Translations under genes and position numbers: made by a program
Notes under the pieces: generated by a model
Database searches by the model: none
What the model was told of the DNA's origin: nothing
What the model saw: the letters and a program-made list of their open reading frames with translations, nothing else
Assembly: GCF_019145355.1 (NCBI RefSeq)
Contig: NZ_JAHSTY010000002.1
Span: 1,178,001 to 1,242,000, forward strand
Length of the DNA: 64,000 bases
Source of the DNA: Pseudomonas azadiae
GTDB taxonomy: Bacteria > Pseudomonadota > Gammaproteobacteria > Pseudomonadales > Pseudomonadaceae
Direction: 5' to 3'
In this document: positions 43,648 to 52,653 of the stretch, in pieces
How positions within the stretch are numbered: position 1 is the stretch's first letter
Layout: each line of letters starts with the position of its first letter

Positions 43648-44403
43648 ATGCGCATTCTTAAAGTGATCTCACTGTTGCTGGACTACCCCACTGAAACCCT
43701 GGTGAATGGCCGCGACGAGTTGGAACAGGCGATTGTCGAATCGCGGGAAATCAGCCCCAAGCAACGCGGCGCGTTGTTCGAGTTGCTGGAACTGATCTGC
43801 GCCAATGACTTGATGGACGGCCAGGAACATTACGGCGCGCTGTTCGGTCGCGGGCGGTCGCTGTCGCTGTTGTTGTTCGAGCACGTGCACGGCGAGTCCC
43901 GTGACCGTGGCCAGGCGATGGTCGACATGATGGCGCAGTACGAAGCCGCCGGGTTTGCCATTGGCGTCAAGGAGCTGCCGGACTATATCCCGCTGTACCT
44001 GGAGTTTTTGTCCACCCGCGAAGACATCGAAGCCCGCGAGGGCCTGGCGGATGTGGCGCACTTGCTGGCGTTGCTCGCGGCACGGCTGGACGAGCGTGAG
44101 AGCGGTTATGCCAGTTGTTTCCGTGCGCTGTTGCAGATCGCCGGCGCCGAGCCGCACCAGGCGGTGGCCGAGCTACGCGCCCAGGTCGCCGCCGAGCCGC
44201 GCGACGACTCCCTCGAAGCCCTGGACAAAATCTGGGAAGAGGAAGCCGTGGACTTTATGCAGGCCGAACAGCAGGACCGTTGCAGCGCTATGCCGAGCGC
44301 GCCAGGCAAGGCCCGCGAAGAAAGCGCGGTGCCGTTGCATTGGGTGGATTTTCAGCGAGAAGGGCAGGCCGCCGTGCCGGCCGCGGAGGTGGGCAATGTC
44401 TAA
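43648..44403 (+). CDS. narJ: Nitrate reductase assembly chaperone NarJ
   Basis: A 251-residue helical chaperone that holds NarGH until the cofactors are inserted and the complex docks on NarI. The start LKVISLLLDYPTETL and the GRGRSLSLLLFEHVHGESRDRGQAMVDM run are family signatures, as is LPDYIPLYLEFL. The last 40 residues form a long polar tail. It overlaps the narI start by 8 bases. Confidence 0.94.
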   Translation: MRILKVISLLLDYPTETLVNGRDELEQAIVESREISPKQRGALFELLELICANDLMDGQEHYGALFGRGRSLSLLLFEHVHGESRDRGQAMVDMMAQYEAAGFAIGVKELPDYIPLYLEFLSTREDIEAREGLADVAHLLALLAARLDERESGYASCFRALLQIAGAEPHQAVAELRAQVAAEPRDDSLEALDKIWEEEAVDFMQAEQQDRCSAMPSAPGKAREESAVPLHWVDFQREGQAAVPAAEVGNV

Positions 44404-45073
44404 GTGGAATTTGCTGGTATTCGGGGTCTATCCCTATGTGGCGTTGGCGATCTGCCTGTTGGGCAGTTGGGCGCGGTTTGATCTGTCGCAGTACACCTGG
44501 AAGGCCGGCTCCAGCCAGATACTCAATAACCGCGGCATGCGCGTGGCGAGCAACTTCTTTCATGTGGGCGTGCTGTTTGTGCTGGCCGGGCATTTTGTCG
44601 GCCTGCTGACCCCGGCGGCGGTGTATCACCACGTGATCAGCACCGAGAACAAGCAGTTGCTGGCGATGGTCTCCGGCGGCTTCTTCGGCCTGCTGTGCCT
44701 GGTGGGCCTGCTGATGCTGGTCAAGCGCCGTCTGAGCGACCCGCGCGTGCGGGCGACCTCGAGCCCGTCGGACATCCTGATCCTGCTGGTTTTGCTCGCG
44801 CAATTGCTGCTGGGGCTGCTGACCATTGTCGCCTCCACCGGGCATATGGACGGTTCGGTCATGGTGATGCTCGCCGACTGGGCGCAGAACGTGGTGCTGT
44901 TGCGGCCGCTGGAAGCGGCGGCGTCGATCGCGCCGGTGTCGCTGATCTACAAGGCCCATGTGGCGCTGGGCCTGACACTGTTCGTGCTGTTCCCGTTTAC
45001 CCGCCTGGTGCACATGGTCAGCGCACCGATCTGGTACCTGGGGCGTCGTTATCAAATCGTGCGGCAGAAGTAG
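44396..45073 (+). CDS. narI: Respiratory nitrate reductase, cytochrome b subunit NarI
   Basis: A 225-residue membrane cytochrome with five hydrophobic segments. The haem ligands are His residues in FFHVGVLFVLAGHFVGL and in YKAHVALGLTLF / FTRLVHM. It oxidises quinol on the periplasmic side and passes electrons through two b haems to NarH. The start ATG lies inside the end of narJ, with GGAGG upstream. Confidence 0.96.
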   Translation: MSKWNLLVFGVYPYVALAICLLGSWARFDLSQYTWKAGSSQILNNRGMRVASNFFHVGVLFVLAGHFVGLLTPAAVYHHVISTENKQLLAMVSGGFFGLLCLVGLLMLVKRRLSDPRVRATSSPSDILILLVLLAQLLLGLLTIVASTGHMDGSVMVMLADWAQNVVLLRPLEAAASIAPVSLIYKAHVALGLTLFVLFPFTRLVHMVSAPIWYLGRRYQIVRQK

Positions 45074-45086
45074 TGAGGAGAACGTT

Positions 45087-45992
45087 ATGACAACGGGATG
45101 CGGATGTGGTGGTGGGAATGGCGGCAGCGGCGGTTGCGGTTCATCGGCCAAGGAAGCGGTGATCGAGGTCGAGGCGCCTGTGGCGCCGGAACTGATCGCC
45201 AGCAGTGAGCAGGAGTGGCCGATCATCAGCGTCAACGGCGTGCCGGTCACGCCCGAGGCGATGGCCCTGGAGTTGCAGTATCACCCGGCCGAAAGCCGCG
45301 AGTCGGCGGTTTACCTGGCCGCTCGCGCCCTGGTGATTCGCGAGCTGCTGCAGCAGCGCATCGCCGCGTTGGGCCTGGCGGTGGAGATCGCCGCTGGCGA
45401 AAACCAAGAGGAAGCGGCCACGCGCTTGTTGCTGGAGCGCGAGGTCAAGGTGCCCGAGTGTGACGAGGCCACCTGTGAGCGTTATTTCGACAACAACCGT
45501 GGGCGTTTCCACAGTGCGCCGTTGCTGGCGGTGCGGCACATCCTGCTCGAATGCGCGCCGGACGATGCCGAGGCGCGCGATCTGGCGCGCAGCCAGGCAG
45601 AAGTCTTGCTGCTGAGCCTGGAAGAACAGCCGGGCCGGTTTGCCGAATTGGCCCTCACCTATTCGGCGTGCCCGTCCAAGGCCCAGGGCGGCTCGCTGGG
45701 CCAGATCAGCAAGGGCCAGACCGTCCCCGAACTGGAGCGCCAGCTGTTCACCCTGGCGCCGGGCCTGGCTGGCCAACCGCTGGAGAGCCGTTACGGCTGG
45801 CACGTGATCAGCATCGACCAGCGCATCGAAGGCCAGCCGCTGCCCTATGAAGCCGTGGCCGGTTCAATCCGCACCCAATTGCAGCAAGGCGTGTGGCAGA
45901 AGGCGTTGGTGCAGTACCTGCAAACCCTGATCGGTGCGGCGGACATCCGCGGCCTTGCGCTGCAAGGCGCCGACTCGCCGTTGGTGCAGTGA
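45087..45992 (+). CDS. PpiC-type peptidyl-prolyl isomerase of the nar operon
   Basis: A 301-residue NifM/PpiC-like protein. It starts with a Cys/Gly-rich stretch ([17 protein letters not shown]) that might bind a metal, followed by a helical SurA-like region and the parvulin domain ([43 protein letters not shown]). It is 13 bases past narI and 1 base before moaA. No signal peptide, so it acts in the cytoplasm, probably in nitrate reductase maturation, as NifM does for nitrogenase (inference). Confidence 0.88.
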   Translation: MTTGCGCGGGNGGSGGCGSSAKEAVIEVEAPVAPELIASSEQEWPIISVNGVPVTPEAMALELQYHPAESRESAVYLAARALVIRELLQQRIAALGLAVEIAAGENQEEAATRLLLEREVKVPECDEATCERYFDNNRGRFHSAPLLAVRHILLECAPDDAEARDLARSQAEVLLLSLEEQPGRFAELALTYSACPSKAQGGSLGQISKGQTVPELERQLFTLAPGLAGQPLESRYGWHVISIDQRIEGQPLPYEAVAGSIRTQLQQGVWQKALVQYLQTLIGAADIRGLALQGADSPLVQ

Positions 45993-45993
45993 C

Positions 45994-46980
45994 ATGAGCC
46001 TGGTGGATGGGCTCGGCCGTTCAATCGATTACCTGCGCTTGTCGGTGACCGATCGCTGTGATTTTCGCTGTGTGTATTGCATGGCGCAAAACATGACGTT
46101 CCTGCCGCGCCAGCAGGTGTTGAGCCTGGAAGAACTGGAACGCCTGGCCAGGCTGTTTGTGGGGCAGGGCGTGCGCAAGATCCGCCTGACCGGCGGCGAA
46201 CCGTTGATCCGTCCGGGCATTGTTGACCTGTGCCGCAACATCGCAGCGCTGCCTGGCTTGCGTGAATTGGTGATGACCAGCAATGGTTCGCAACTGGCGC
46301 GCTTGGCGCGGCCGCTGGTGGAGGCGGGGGTCAAGCGCATGAACATCAGCCTCGACAGCCTGGATGCTGCGCGCTTTAGGGCGATTACCCGCAACGGTGA
46401 TCTGCGCCAGGTGCTCGACGGCATTGAGGCGGCGCGGGACGCGGGGTTCGAGCGGGTCAAGCTTAACTGCGTGGTGATGAAGGGACGCAATTTGGATGAG
46501 GTACCGGCGTTGGTGCGGTATGCGATCGAGCAGGGCATCGACATCAGTTTTATCGAGGAAATGCCCCTGGGAGATGTGGGGCGTTCGCGGGGGGAGACGT
46601 TCTGCGCCAGCGATGAGGTGCGCGCGGTGATTGCGCGGGAACATGGGTTGATCGACAGCACCGAGAACAGCGGCGGGCCGGCGCGGTATGTGCGGTTGGC
46701 GCGGCATCCCGGGACGCGCATCGGGTTTATTTCGCCTAATTCGCATAATTTCTGTGGCAGTTGTAATCGCGTGCGGATGACGGTGGAGGGGCAGTTGTTG
46801 CTGTGTCTGGGGCAGGAGCGGGCGGTGGATTTTCGAGGGTTGCTCAGGCGCTACCCACTCGACGATGGGCCGCTGGTTGAAGCCTTGCACGGGGCATTGG
46901 AAAGCAAGCCCTTACGCCATGATTTCACCGGGGCGGGAGAAGTGCAGGTGGTGCGGTTCATGAACATGAGCGGTGGCTAA
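45994..46980 (+). CDS. moaA: GTP 3',8-cyclase MoaA
   Basis: A 328-residue radical-SAM enzyme that starts molybdenum cofactor synthesis. The N-terminal cluster site is in [11 protein letters not shown]; the second, C-terminal cluster site is in [12 protein letters not shown] with a further Cys in LLCLG. The C-terminal GG end (MSGG) of active MoaA is followed by the stop codon. It overlaps nothing but is 1 base from the ppiC-type gene and ends the nar operon. Confidence 0.95.
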   Translation: MSLVDGLGRSIDYLRLSVTDRCDFRCVYCMAQNMTFLPRQQVLSLEELERLARLFVGQGVRKIRLTGGEPLIRPGIVDLCRNIAALPGLRELVMTSNGSQLARLARPLVEAGVKRMNISLDSLDAARFRAITRNGDLRQVLDGIEAARDAGFERVKLNCVVMKGRNLDEVPALVRYAIEQGIDISFIEEMPLGDVGRSRGETFCASDEVRAVIAREHGLIDSTENSGGPARYVRLARHPGTRIGFISPNSHNFCGSCNRVRMTVEGQLLLCLGQERAVDFRGLLRRYPLDDGPLVEALHGALESKPLRHDFTGAGEVQVVRFMNMSGG

Positions 46981-46999
46981 CGTCGAACTCGGTCAAAAC

Positions 47000-47088
47000 T
47001 GTGGGAGCTGGCTTGCCTGCGATAGCGGAGTGCCAGACACAAAGACTGTCACTGATTCACCGCTTTCGCAGGCAAGCCAGCTCCCACA
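47000..47088. repeat. REP-like palindrome pair
   Basis: Inverted TGTGGGAGCTGGCTTGCCTG plus CGAT elements, the same as at 26039-26125, lie between moaA and nrdD. Confidence 0.82.
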
Positions 47089-47107
47089 TTTTGATCCTCG
47101 CTCGAAC

Positions 47108-47121
47108 TTGATCCTGGTCAA
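47108..47121. promoter_or_regulatory. Anr/Dnr box upstream of nrdD
   Basis: TTGATCCTGGTCAA differs in one base from TTGAT-N4-ATCAA. It is 88 bases upstream of the nrdD start. Confidence 0.75.
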
Positions 47122-47208
47122 TGGCTGGCAAAGTGATTGACCGTAGTCTCACTGCATATTGTGTTCAAAGAATTAAAAATACCTATATGTAGTGTTTGGA
47201 GCCCCCTG

Positions 47209-49209
47209 ATGCAAAGCACCCTCAGCCCGTTGGTCAGTACCCGATTGCAAAAGCGCGACGGCAATCTAGTCCCTTTCAACCCCGAAAAAATCCGCCAGGC
47301 CCTGATCGCCGCCGGCACCGCCACCAGCGACTATCAAACCAGTGACGTCGACCTGCTGCTGGGCGCTGTCCTGGCACGGCTCAGAGGCATCGAACAACTG
47401 GATGTAGAGCAAGTCCAGGACAGCGTCGAGCGCGTGTTGATGGACGCCGGCTACTTCCTGTCGATGCGCGCCTACATCGTCTACCGCGAGCAACACGGCC
47501 GCTTGCGCCGCGACCGCAAGACGCTGATCGAAGTCGCCACCTCGATGAACGAATACCTCGACCGCGAAGACTGGCGCGTGCAGGCCAATGCCAACCAGGG
47601 TTATTCCCTGGGTGGGCTGGTGCTGAATGTGGCGGGCAAGGTCACCGCCAATTATTGGCTGGATGAGGTCTACAGCGAGCAGATCGGCCGGGCGCACCGC
47701 GAGGCGGACCTGCATATCCATGACCTGGACATGCTCGCCGGCTATTGCGCCGGCTGGTCCTTGCGGACGTTGCTGCACGAAGGGCTCAACGGCGTGCCGG
47801 GGCGAGTGGAGGCGGGGCCGCCCAAGCACTTGGGCAGCGCCCTGGGGCAGATGGTCAACTTCCTCGGCACCCTGCAAAACGAGTGGGCCGGCGCCCAGGC
47901 GTTCAGTTCGTTCGACACGTATCTGGCGCCCTATGTGCGCAAGGACCAATTGAGTTACCCCGAAGTGCGCCAGGCGCTGCAGGAGTTCATCTACAACCTC
48001 AACGTGCCATCGCGCTGGGGTACCCAGACGCCGTTTACCAACCTGACCTTCGACTGGGTATGCCCCGAAGATCTGCGCGAGCAAATCCCGGTGATCGGCG
48101 GCGAGGAAATGCCGTTTGCCTATGGCGACCTGCAAGCGGAAATGGAGCTGATCAACCGCGCCTACATCGAAGTGATGCAGGCCGGCGATGCCAAGGGCCG
48201 GGTGTTCACTTTCCCGATTCCGACCTACAACATCACCCACGACTTCCCCTGGGACAGCGACAATGCCGACCGCCTGTTCGAGATGACGGCACGCTATGGC
48301 TTGCCGTATTTCCAGAACTTCCTCAATTCGGATATGCAGCCTAACCAAGTGCGTTCGATGTGCTGCCGCCTGCAACTGGACGTGCGCGAATTGCTCAAGC
48401 GCGGCGGCGGGCTGTTCGGCTCGGCGGAGCAGACCGGCTCCCTGGGCGTGGTGACGATCAACTGCGCGCGCCTGGGCTACCTGTTCAAGGGCGACACCTC
48501 AGGTTTGCTGCAGCGCCTGGACAGCCTGATGGAATTGGCCATGGAAAGCCTGGAGGTCAAGCGCAAGGTGATCCAGCATCACATGGACGCCGGGCTCTAC
48601 CCCTACACCAAGCGCTACCTGGGCACGCTGCGCAATCACTTCTCCACCATTGGCCTGAATGGCATGCACGAGATGCTGCGTAATTTCAGTGCCGACGAGC
48701 AGGGCATGCACACCGAGCAGGGGCGCGCGTTTGCCCTCAAGTTGCTCGACCATGTACGCGCCACTTTGCTGCGCTTCCAGGAAGAAACCGGCCACCTCTA
48801 CAACCTCGAGGCAACCCCGGCCGAAGGCACCACTTACCGCTTCGCCAAGGAAGACCGCAAGCGTTACCCGGACATTCTGCAAGCGGGCAGCGACGTCGCG
48901 CCGTATTACACCAACTCATCGCAACTGCCGGTGGGCTTCACCCAGGACCCGTTCGAAGCCCTGGAACTGCAGGACGAACTGCAATGCAAATACACCGGCG
49001 GCACCGTGTTGCACCTGTACATGGCCGAGCAGATTTCCTCGACCCAGGCCTGCAAGCAATTGGTGCGCAAGGCGCTGGGGCGGTTCCGTCTGCCGTACCT
49101 CACGGTCACGCCGACGTTCTCGATCTGCCCGGTACATGGCTACCTCGCCGGTGAGCATGAGTTCTGTCCCAAGTGCGATGACGTGCTGGCCCTGGCCGCG
49201 CAGTCCTGA
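47209..49209 (+). CDS. nrdD: Anaerobic ribonucleoside-triphosphate reductase NrdD, without the glycyl-radical domain
   Basis: A 666-residue class III ribonucleotide reductase subunit. An ATP-cone domain (residues 1-100) is followed by the barrel with the catalytic Cys180 in DLDMLAGYCAGW and Cys385/386 in VRSMCCRLQLD, then GGGLFGSAEQTGSLGVVTI. The zinc site near the end has its Cys/His in FSICPVHGYLAGEHEFCPKCD. The chain stops right after this site, so the glycyl-radical loop RVMGY is missing here; it is encoded by the next small gene. Together they reach 717 residues, close to full-length E. coli NrdD. The start follows TTGGAG. Confidence 0.93.
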   Translation: MQSTLSPLVSTRLQKRDGNLVPFNPEKIRQALIAAGTATSDYQTSDVDLLLGAVLARLRGIEQLDVEQVQDSVERVLMDAGYFLSMRAYIVYREQHGRLRRDRKTLIEVATSMNEYLDREDWRVQANANQGYSLGGLVLNVAGKVTANYWLDEVYSEQIGRAHREADLHIHDLDMLAGYCAGWSLRTLLHEGLNGVPGRVEAGPPKHLGSALGQMVNFLGTLQNEWAGAQAFSSFDTYLAPYVRKDQLSYPEVRQALQEFIYNLNVPSRWGTQTPFTNLTFDWVCPEDLREQIPVIGGEEMPFAYGDLQAEMELINRAYIEVMQAGDAKGRVFTFPIPTYNITHDFPWDSDNADRLFEMTARYGLPYFQNFLNSDMQPNQVRSMCCRLQLDVRELLKRGGGLFGSAEQTGSLGVVTINCARLGYLFKGDTSGLLQRLDSLMELAMESLEVKRKVIQHHMDAGLYPYTKRYLGTLRNHFSTIGLNGMHEMLRNFSADEQGMHTEQGRAFALKLLDHVRATLLRFQEETGHLYNLEATPAEGTTYRFAKEDRKRYPDILQAGSDVAPYYTNSSQLPVGFTQDPFEALELQDELQCKYTGGTVLHLYMAEQISSTQACKQLVRKALGRFRLPYLTVTPTFSICPVHGYLAGEHEFCPKCDDVLALAAQS

Positions 49210-49240
49210 ATCGATTTCCCAATCCGCAAGGAGTTCCACC

Positions 49241-49396
49241 ATGCAAGCATCCCAGCCACAACGTCAGCGCTGCGAAATCTGGACCCGGGTGATGGGCTAC
49301 CACCGGCCGGTGTCGGCGTTCAATCCCGGCAAGCAGTCCGAGCACAAGGAACGCGTGCACTTCACTGAAACGGCGGCTGCGGTCGGGCGCCAATGA
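49241..49396 (+). CDS. Separate glycyl-radical domain of NrdD
   Basis: A 51-residue protein containing the glycyl-radical motif RVMGYHRPVSAFNPGKQSEH, which in other NrdD proteins is the C-terminus of the large chain. The radical Gly is residue 19. It has its own ribosome site (AAGGAG, 7 bases before ATG), 31 bases after nrdD and in a different frame, so it is not made by readthrough. The stop overlaps the nrdG start (ATGA). It probably docks on NrdD after activation by NrdG. Confidence 0.88.
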   Translation: MQASQPQRQRCEIWTRVMGYHRPVSAFNPGKQSEHKERVHFTETAAAVGRQ

Positions 49397-50088
49397 GTCG
49401 AGCGCTACGGGTCGGGGGCATGGTGCCCCTGACCACCCTCGACTACCCCGGCATGCTCGCCTGCGTGCTGTTCTGCCAAGGCTGCGCCTGGCGTTGCCGT
49501 TACTGCCACAACCCTGGCCTGATCCCGCCGCGCGCGAGCACCGAGGTGGATTGGCGCCGGGTGCTGCTGTTCCTGCAGCGGCGCCGGGACTTGCTCGATG
49601 CGGTGGTGTTCAGCGGTGGCGAACCGACGTTGCAGGAAGGCCTGCCGGCGGCCATGGACGAAGTGCGCGCGATGGGCTTTCACATCGGTCTGCACAGCGC
49701 GGGGATCAAGCCGGGCGGGTTTGCCAATGCGCTGCGCCATGCCGACTGGGTCGGGTTTGACGTCAAGGCGCTGGCCGAAGACTGCCAGTCGATTACGCAG
49801 GTCAGGGGCAGCGGCGCCGCCAACTGGCGCAGCCTCGATGCCTTGCTTGCCAGTGGCGTGGAGTACGAATGCCGCACCACGGTGCATTGGCACCTGATCG
49901 ACCCATCGCGCCTGTTACTGCTGGCCCAGCGTTTGCAAGCCCGTGGTGTGCAGCGTTTCGCCGTGCAGATGGTGCGCACGGCCAGCATGCTCGACACGCA
50001 ATTGCCGAGTGCGCCGCTACAGGCCGCGTTGCCGGAATTATGGGGGCGTTTGCGCGAGTTGTTTCCCGCTTTTGTATTGCGCGGGTGA
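49393..50088 (+). CDS. nrdG: Anaerobic ribonucleotide reductase activating enzyme NrdG
   Basis: A 231-residue radical-SAM activase. The cluster-binding cysteines are in FCQGCAWRCRYCHNPG, and VVFSGGEPTLQ is the SAM-binding GGE motif. It abstracts a hydrogen from the Gly of the separate 51-residue domain to form the radical. It overlaps that domain's gene by 4 bases. It is longer than the E. coli NrdG (about 154 residues). Confidence 0.92.
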   Translation: MSRALRVGGMVPLTTLDYPGMLACVLFCQGCAWRCRYCHNPGLIPPRASTEVDWRRVLLFLQRRRDLLDAVVFSGGEPTLQEGLPAAMDEVRAMGFHIGLHSAGIKPGGFANALRHADWVGFDVKALAEDCQSITQVRGSGAANWRSLDALLASGVEYECRTTVHWHLIDPSRLLLLAQRLQARGVQRFAVQMVRTASMLDTQLPSAPLQAALPELWGRLRELFPAFVLRG

Positions 50089-50157
50089 TCAGCGTTCTCG
50101 TGCGGTTTTATAGAGGCTGCCCATGCTGGGCAGGTGTTCATCAAAGGAATGTACGGA

Positions 50158-51777
50158 ATGAAGCAGTTAACCACGGCGCAACGCATTGTCATCGGTTTCG
50201 CGATTGCGCCGTTGGCCCTGGTCGGTCTGGTGTTCTACGCCTTGCACGACCTGGCAACCCTCAAGCAGCAATCCGAGCAGATCGTGCAGCAGGATTGGCC
50301 CCGGATCGCACCGATCATGGTGATCGCCACCGGCGTGCGCGATAACGGCCGCAACACCCGCGACCTGCTGATCGACCAGGACAACAGCCTGGCCCAAGAG
50401 GCCATCGGCACCACGCGGCAGCGCATCACCCAGGCGTTTGCCACCCTTGAGCCGCTGCTCGACACCGCCGAAGGCAAGGCCGCCTACGCCACCTTGAAGT
50501 CCCATCGCGAAACCTACGTGGCCGCCTTCACCCAGGTGCAGGCGCTGATCAAACAGGGCGCCCGCGAGCAGGGCCTGGCCCAGCTCAAGCAACAGGTGAT
50601 GCCGGCCGAGCTGGACGTGTTCAAGAGCCTGGATGCGTTGATGGCCATGCAGGGACGCCTGTTTGCCGAGCGCGAACAGGCGGCGCAGGTGCTGTACGAC
50701 GAGGCCCGGCGCAACATGCTCGGGCTGTTCCTGTTGTGCATGGTTTTGGTGGTGGCTGCCGCCGTGATCGTCACGCGCAGCGTGATCCGGCCCTTGGGTG
50801 GCGAGCCGGACGAAGCCGCCCGCGTGCTGAGCCATATCGCCCAGGGCGACCTGACCGTTGTGGTGCCACTGGGCAACAGCGCCGAAGGCAGCGTGATGCG
50901 CAACCTGCACCAGATGCAACAGAACCTCAATCAGATGGTGCGGCACATCGCAGCGTCGGTGGACGGCGTGGCCAGTTCGTCCGAAGAGCTGAGCGCGGTG
51001 AGCGGCCAGACCAGCAGCAGCTTGCAGGCCCAAGGCCAGGAAATCGAACAGGCGGCGACGGCGGTGAACCAAATGACCGCCGCCGTCGACGAAGTGGCGC
51101 GCAATGCGGTGAGCACCAGCGAGGCCTCGCGCCTGTCGGAACAGACCGCCCAACGCGGCCGGGCCCAGGTGCAGGAGACCGTAGCGTCGATCAACACCCT
51201 GGCGAGCGGCGTAGTGGAAACCTCCGAACGTATCCAGCAACTGGCCGGGCGCGTGCAGGACATCAGCAGCGTGCTGGACGTGATCCGCAGCATTGCCGAC
51301 CAGACCAACCTGTTGGCCCTCAACGCCGCCATCGAAGCGGCCCGCGCCGGCGAGGCCGGGCGTGGGTTCGCGGTGGTGGCCGATGAGGTACGCGCATTGG
51401 CGCATCGCACCCAGGCGTCGACCCAAGAGATCGAACAGATGATCGGCAATATCCGCCAGGACACCGAGCAGGCGGTGGCCGCCATGCACAACAGCAGCGA
51501 GCGGGTGCAGGCCACCCTCGGCGTGGCACAGCGCTCCGGGGAGGCACTGGATGAAATTACCCGGTCTATCTCGCAGATCAATGAGCGCAACCTGCTGATC
51601 GCCAGCGCCACCGAAGAGCAGGCGCTGGTGGCGCGGGAGGTGGATCGCAACCTGGTGGGCATCCGCAACCTGTCGCAGCAGGTGTTGCAGGGAGCGATGC
51701 ATACGCAGACGGCGGGGCAGGACCTGGCCGGGATGGCGGGCGCGCTGCATCAGATGGTGGGGCGGTTCAAGGTGTAG
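50158..51777 (+). CDS. Methyl-accepting chemotaxis protein
   Basis: A 539-residue chemoreceptor. Two membrane segments (about 10-30 and 190-210) flank a four-helix-bundle sensor domain (about 35-185). A HAMP region follows ([24 protein letters not shown]), then the signalling domain with the hairpin tip [33 protein letters not shown]. The start at 50158 follows AAAGGA at 9 bases. The ligand is unknown. Its place after the nar and nrd genes makes nitrate or another electron acceptor a fair guess (inference). Confidence 0.9.
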   Translation: MKQLTTAQRIVIGFAIAPLALVGLVFYALHDLATLKQQSEQIVQQDWPRIAPIMVIATGVRDNGRNTRDLLIDQDNSLAQEAIGTTRQRITQAFATLEPLLDTAEGKAAYATLKSHRETYVAAFTQVQALIKQGAREQGLAQLKQQVMPAELDVFKSLDALMAMQGRLFAEREQAAQVLYDEARRNMLGLFLLCMVLVVAAAVIVTRSVIRPLGGEPDEAARVLSHIAQGDLTVVVPLGNSAEGSVMRNLHQMQQNLNQMVRHIAASVDGVASSSEELSAVSGQTSSSLQAQGQEIEQAATAVNQMTAAVDEVARNAVSTSEASRLSEQTAQRGRAQVQETVASINTLASGVVETSERIQQLAGRVQDISSVLDVIRSIADQTNLLALNAAIEAARAGEAGRGFAVVADEVRALAHRTQASTQEIEQMIGNIRQDTEQAVAAMHNSSERVQATLGVAQRSGEALDEITRSISQINERNLLIASATEEQALVAREVDRNLVGIRNLSQQVLQGAMHTQTAGQDLAGMAGALHQMVGRFKV

Positions 51778-51792
51778 CGGCGACTCTCTAAA

Positions 51793-51928
51793 CTGTAGTG
51801 AGCGGGCTTGCCCCGCGCCGGGTGGCGAAGCCGCCCTAAATCAGCCGACTCGGTTATAGCTGGAAAACGGAGGTGCCTTTGTTTGGGCGGCTTCGCCACC
51901 CAGCGCGGGGCAAGCCCGCTCACTACAG
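51793..51928. repeat. Palindromic repeat pair (CTGTAGTGAGCGGGCTTG type)
   Basis: Inverted copies of CTGTAGTGAGCGGGCTTG with CCCCGCG and GGTGGCGAAGCCGCC inside; same family as the tandem block at 31859-32764. Confidence 0.82.
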
Positions 51929-51999
51929 CGACAGCGCCGCACCACCCTGAGGCGCCAATACCACACCAAAGGGCCGAAACAGTGCGCGATCGCCCTGAC

Positions 52000-52013
52000 T
52001 TGATGCGGATCAA
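52000..52013. promoter_or_regulatory. Anr/Dnr box upstream of the DUF3079 gene
   Basis: TTGATGCGGATCAA is a perfect TTGAT-N4-ATCAA match, 60 bases before the gene start at 52074. Confidence 0.85.
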
Positions 52014-52073
52014 GTACCGGCGCGCATTGGATGATTAATGTGAACACACCGTTCGCCGGCAAGGACTCCCATC

Positions 52074-52283
52074 ATGGCCAAGCCTTTTCCTTTGCACCCC
52101 AAACACCCCGAGCGCATCTGCTGGGGGTGTGACCGCTACTGCGCCGCAACCGACCTGGCCTGCGGCAACGGCGCCGACCGCACCATGCACCCGGCAGAGA
52201 TGCTCGGTGACGACTGGTACGAACATGGCGACTGGGGGCTCGCGCCCGAGCCGCCGACTGCGGATGAGCCGTCAGCTGCCTGA
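52074..52283 (+). CDS. DUF3079 protein, Anr-regulated
   Basis: A 69-residue soluble protein with four Cys in HPERICWGCDRYCAATDLACG, followed by an acidic tail rich in Trp (DDWYEHGDWGLAPEPP). The CxxCxxxC spacing suggests metal or Fe-S binding. The family is annotated only as DUF3079. The perfect Anr box places it in the low-oxygen regulon. It overlaps the convergent gene at 52272 by 12 bases. Confidence 0.8.
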   Translation: MAKPFPLHPKHPERICWGCDRYCAATDLACGNGADRTMHPAEMLGDDWYEHGDWGLAPEPPTADEPSAA

Positions 52284-52562
52284 TCGGCTTTTTGGCTGGC
52301 TGTCTTCTTCGGAATCTTTACGGTTATCGGCAGGCTCAGCCGGTTTGCTCGGCTGCTCGTCGGCCTCTTTACCTTTCTTGTCGCTGTCGGAGGGGCTGCT
52401 GGGGTAGTTCCCCGGGGGAAGGGCGGAACCGCTGGCGCTGTCACCACTCAAGAGGTTCGCGGCAGGTTCAGGGTTGTCGCCAAAGGCGGCGAGAGCAGGG
52501 CCAGTCAGCAGGGCTGACAAGCCGACGATAAGCAAAATCCGTTGGGACAATCTGGTCTTCAT
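52272..52562 (-). CDS. Secreted hypothetical protein
   Basis: A 96-residue protein with a signal peptide (MKTRLSQRILLIVGLSALLTGPALA, cleavage after ALA). The mature part is disordered and hydrophilic, rich in Ser, Pro, Asp and Lys (SDSDKKGKEADEQPSKPAEPADNRKD). Probably periplasmic. No family is recognised. It is convergent with the DUF3079 gene. Confidence 0.65.
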   Translation of the reverse strand: MKTRLSQRILLIVGLSALLTGPALAAFGDNPEPAANLLSGDSASGSALPPGNYPSSPSDSDKKGKEADEQPSKPAEPADNRKDSEEDSQPKSRSGS

Positions 52563-52653
52563 GACGCAATCCCCTATCGTTTAGATAATTCGTCTGATAA
52601 CACTCGGATAGCCCCGCAGCCTGGATCATCTCCAGGCTGCGGTCATGCCTTAA

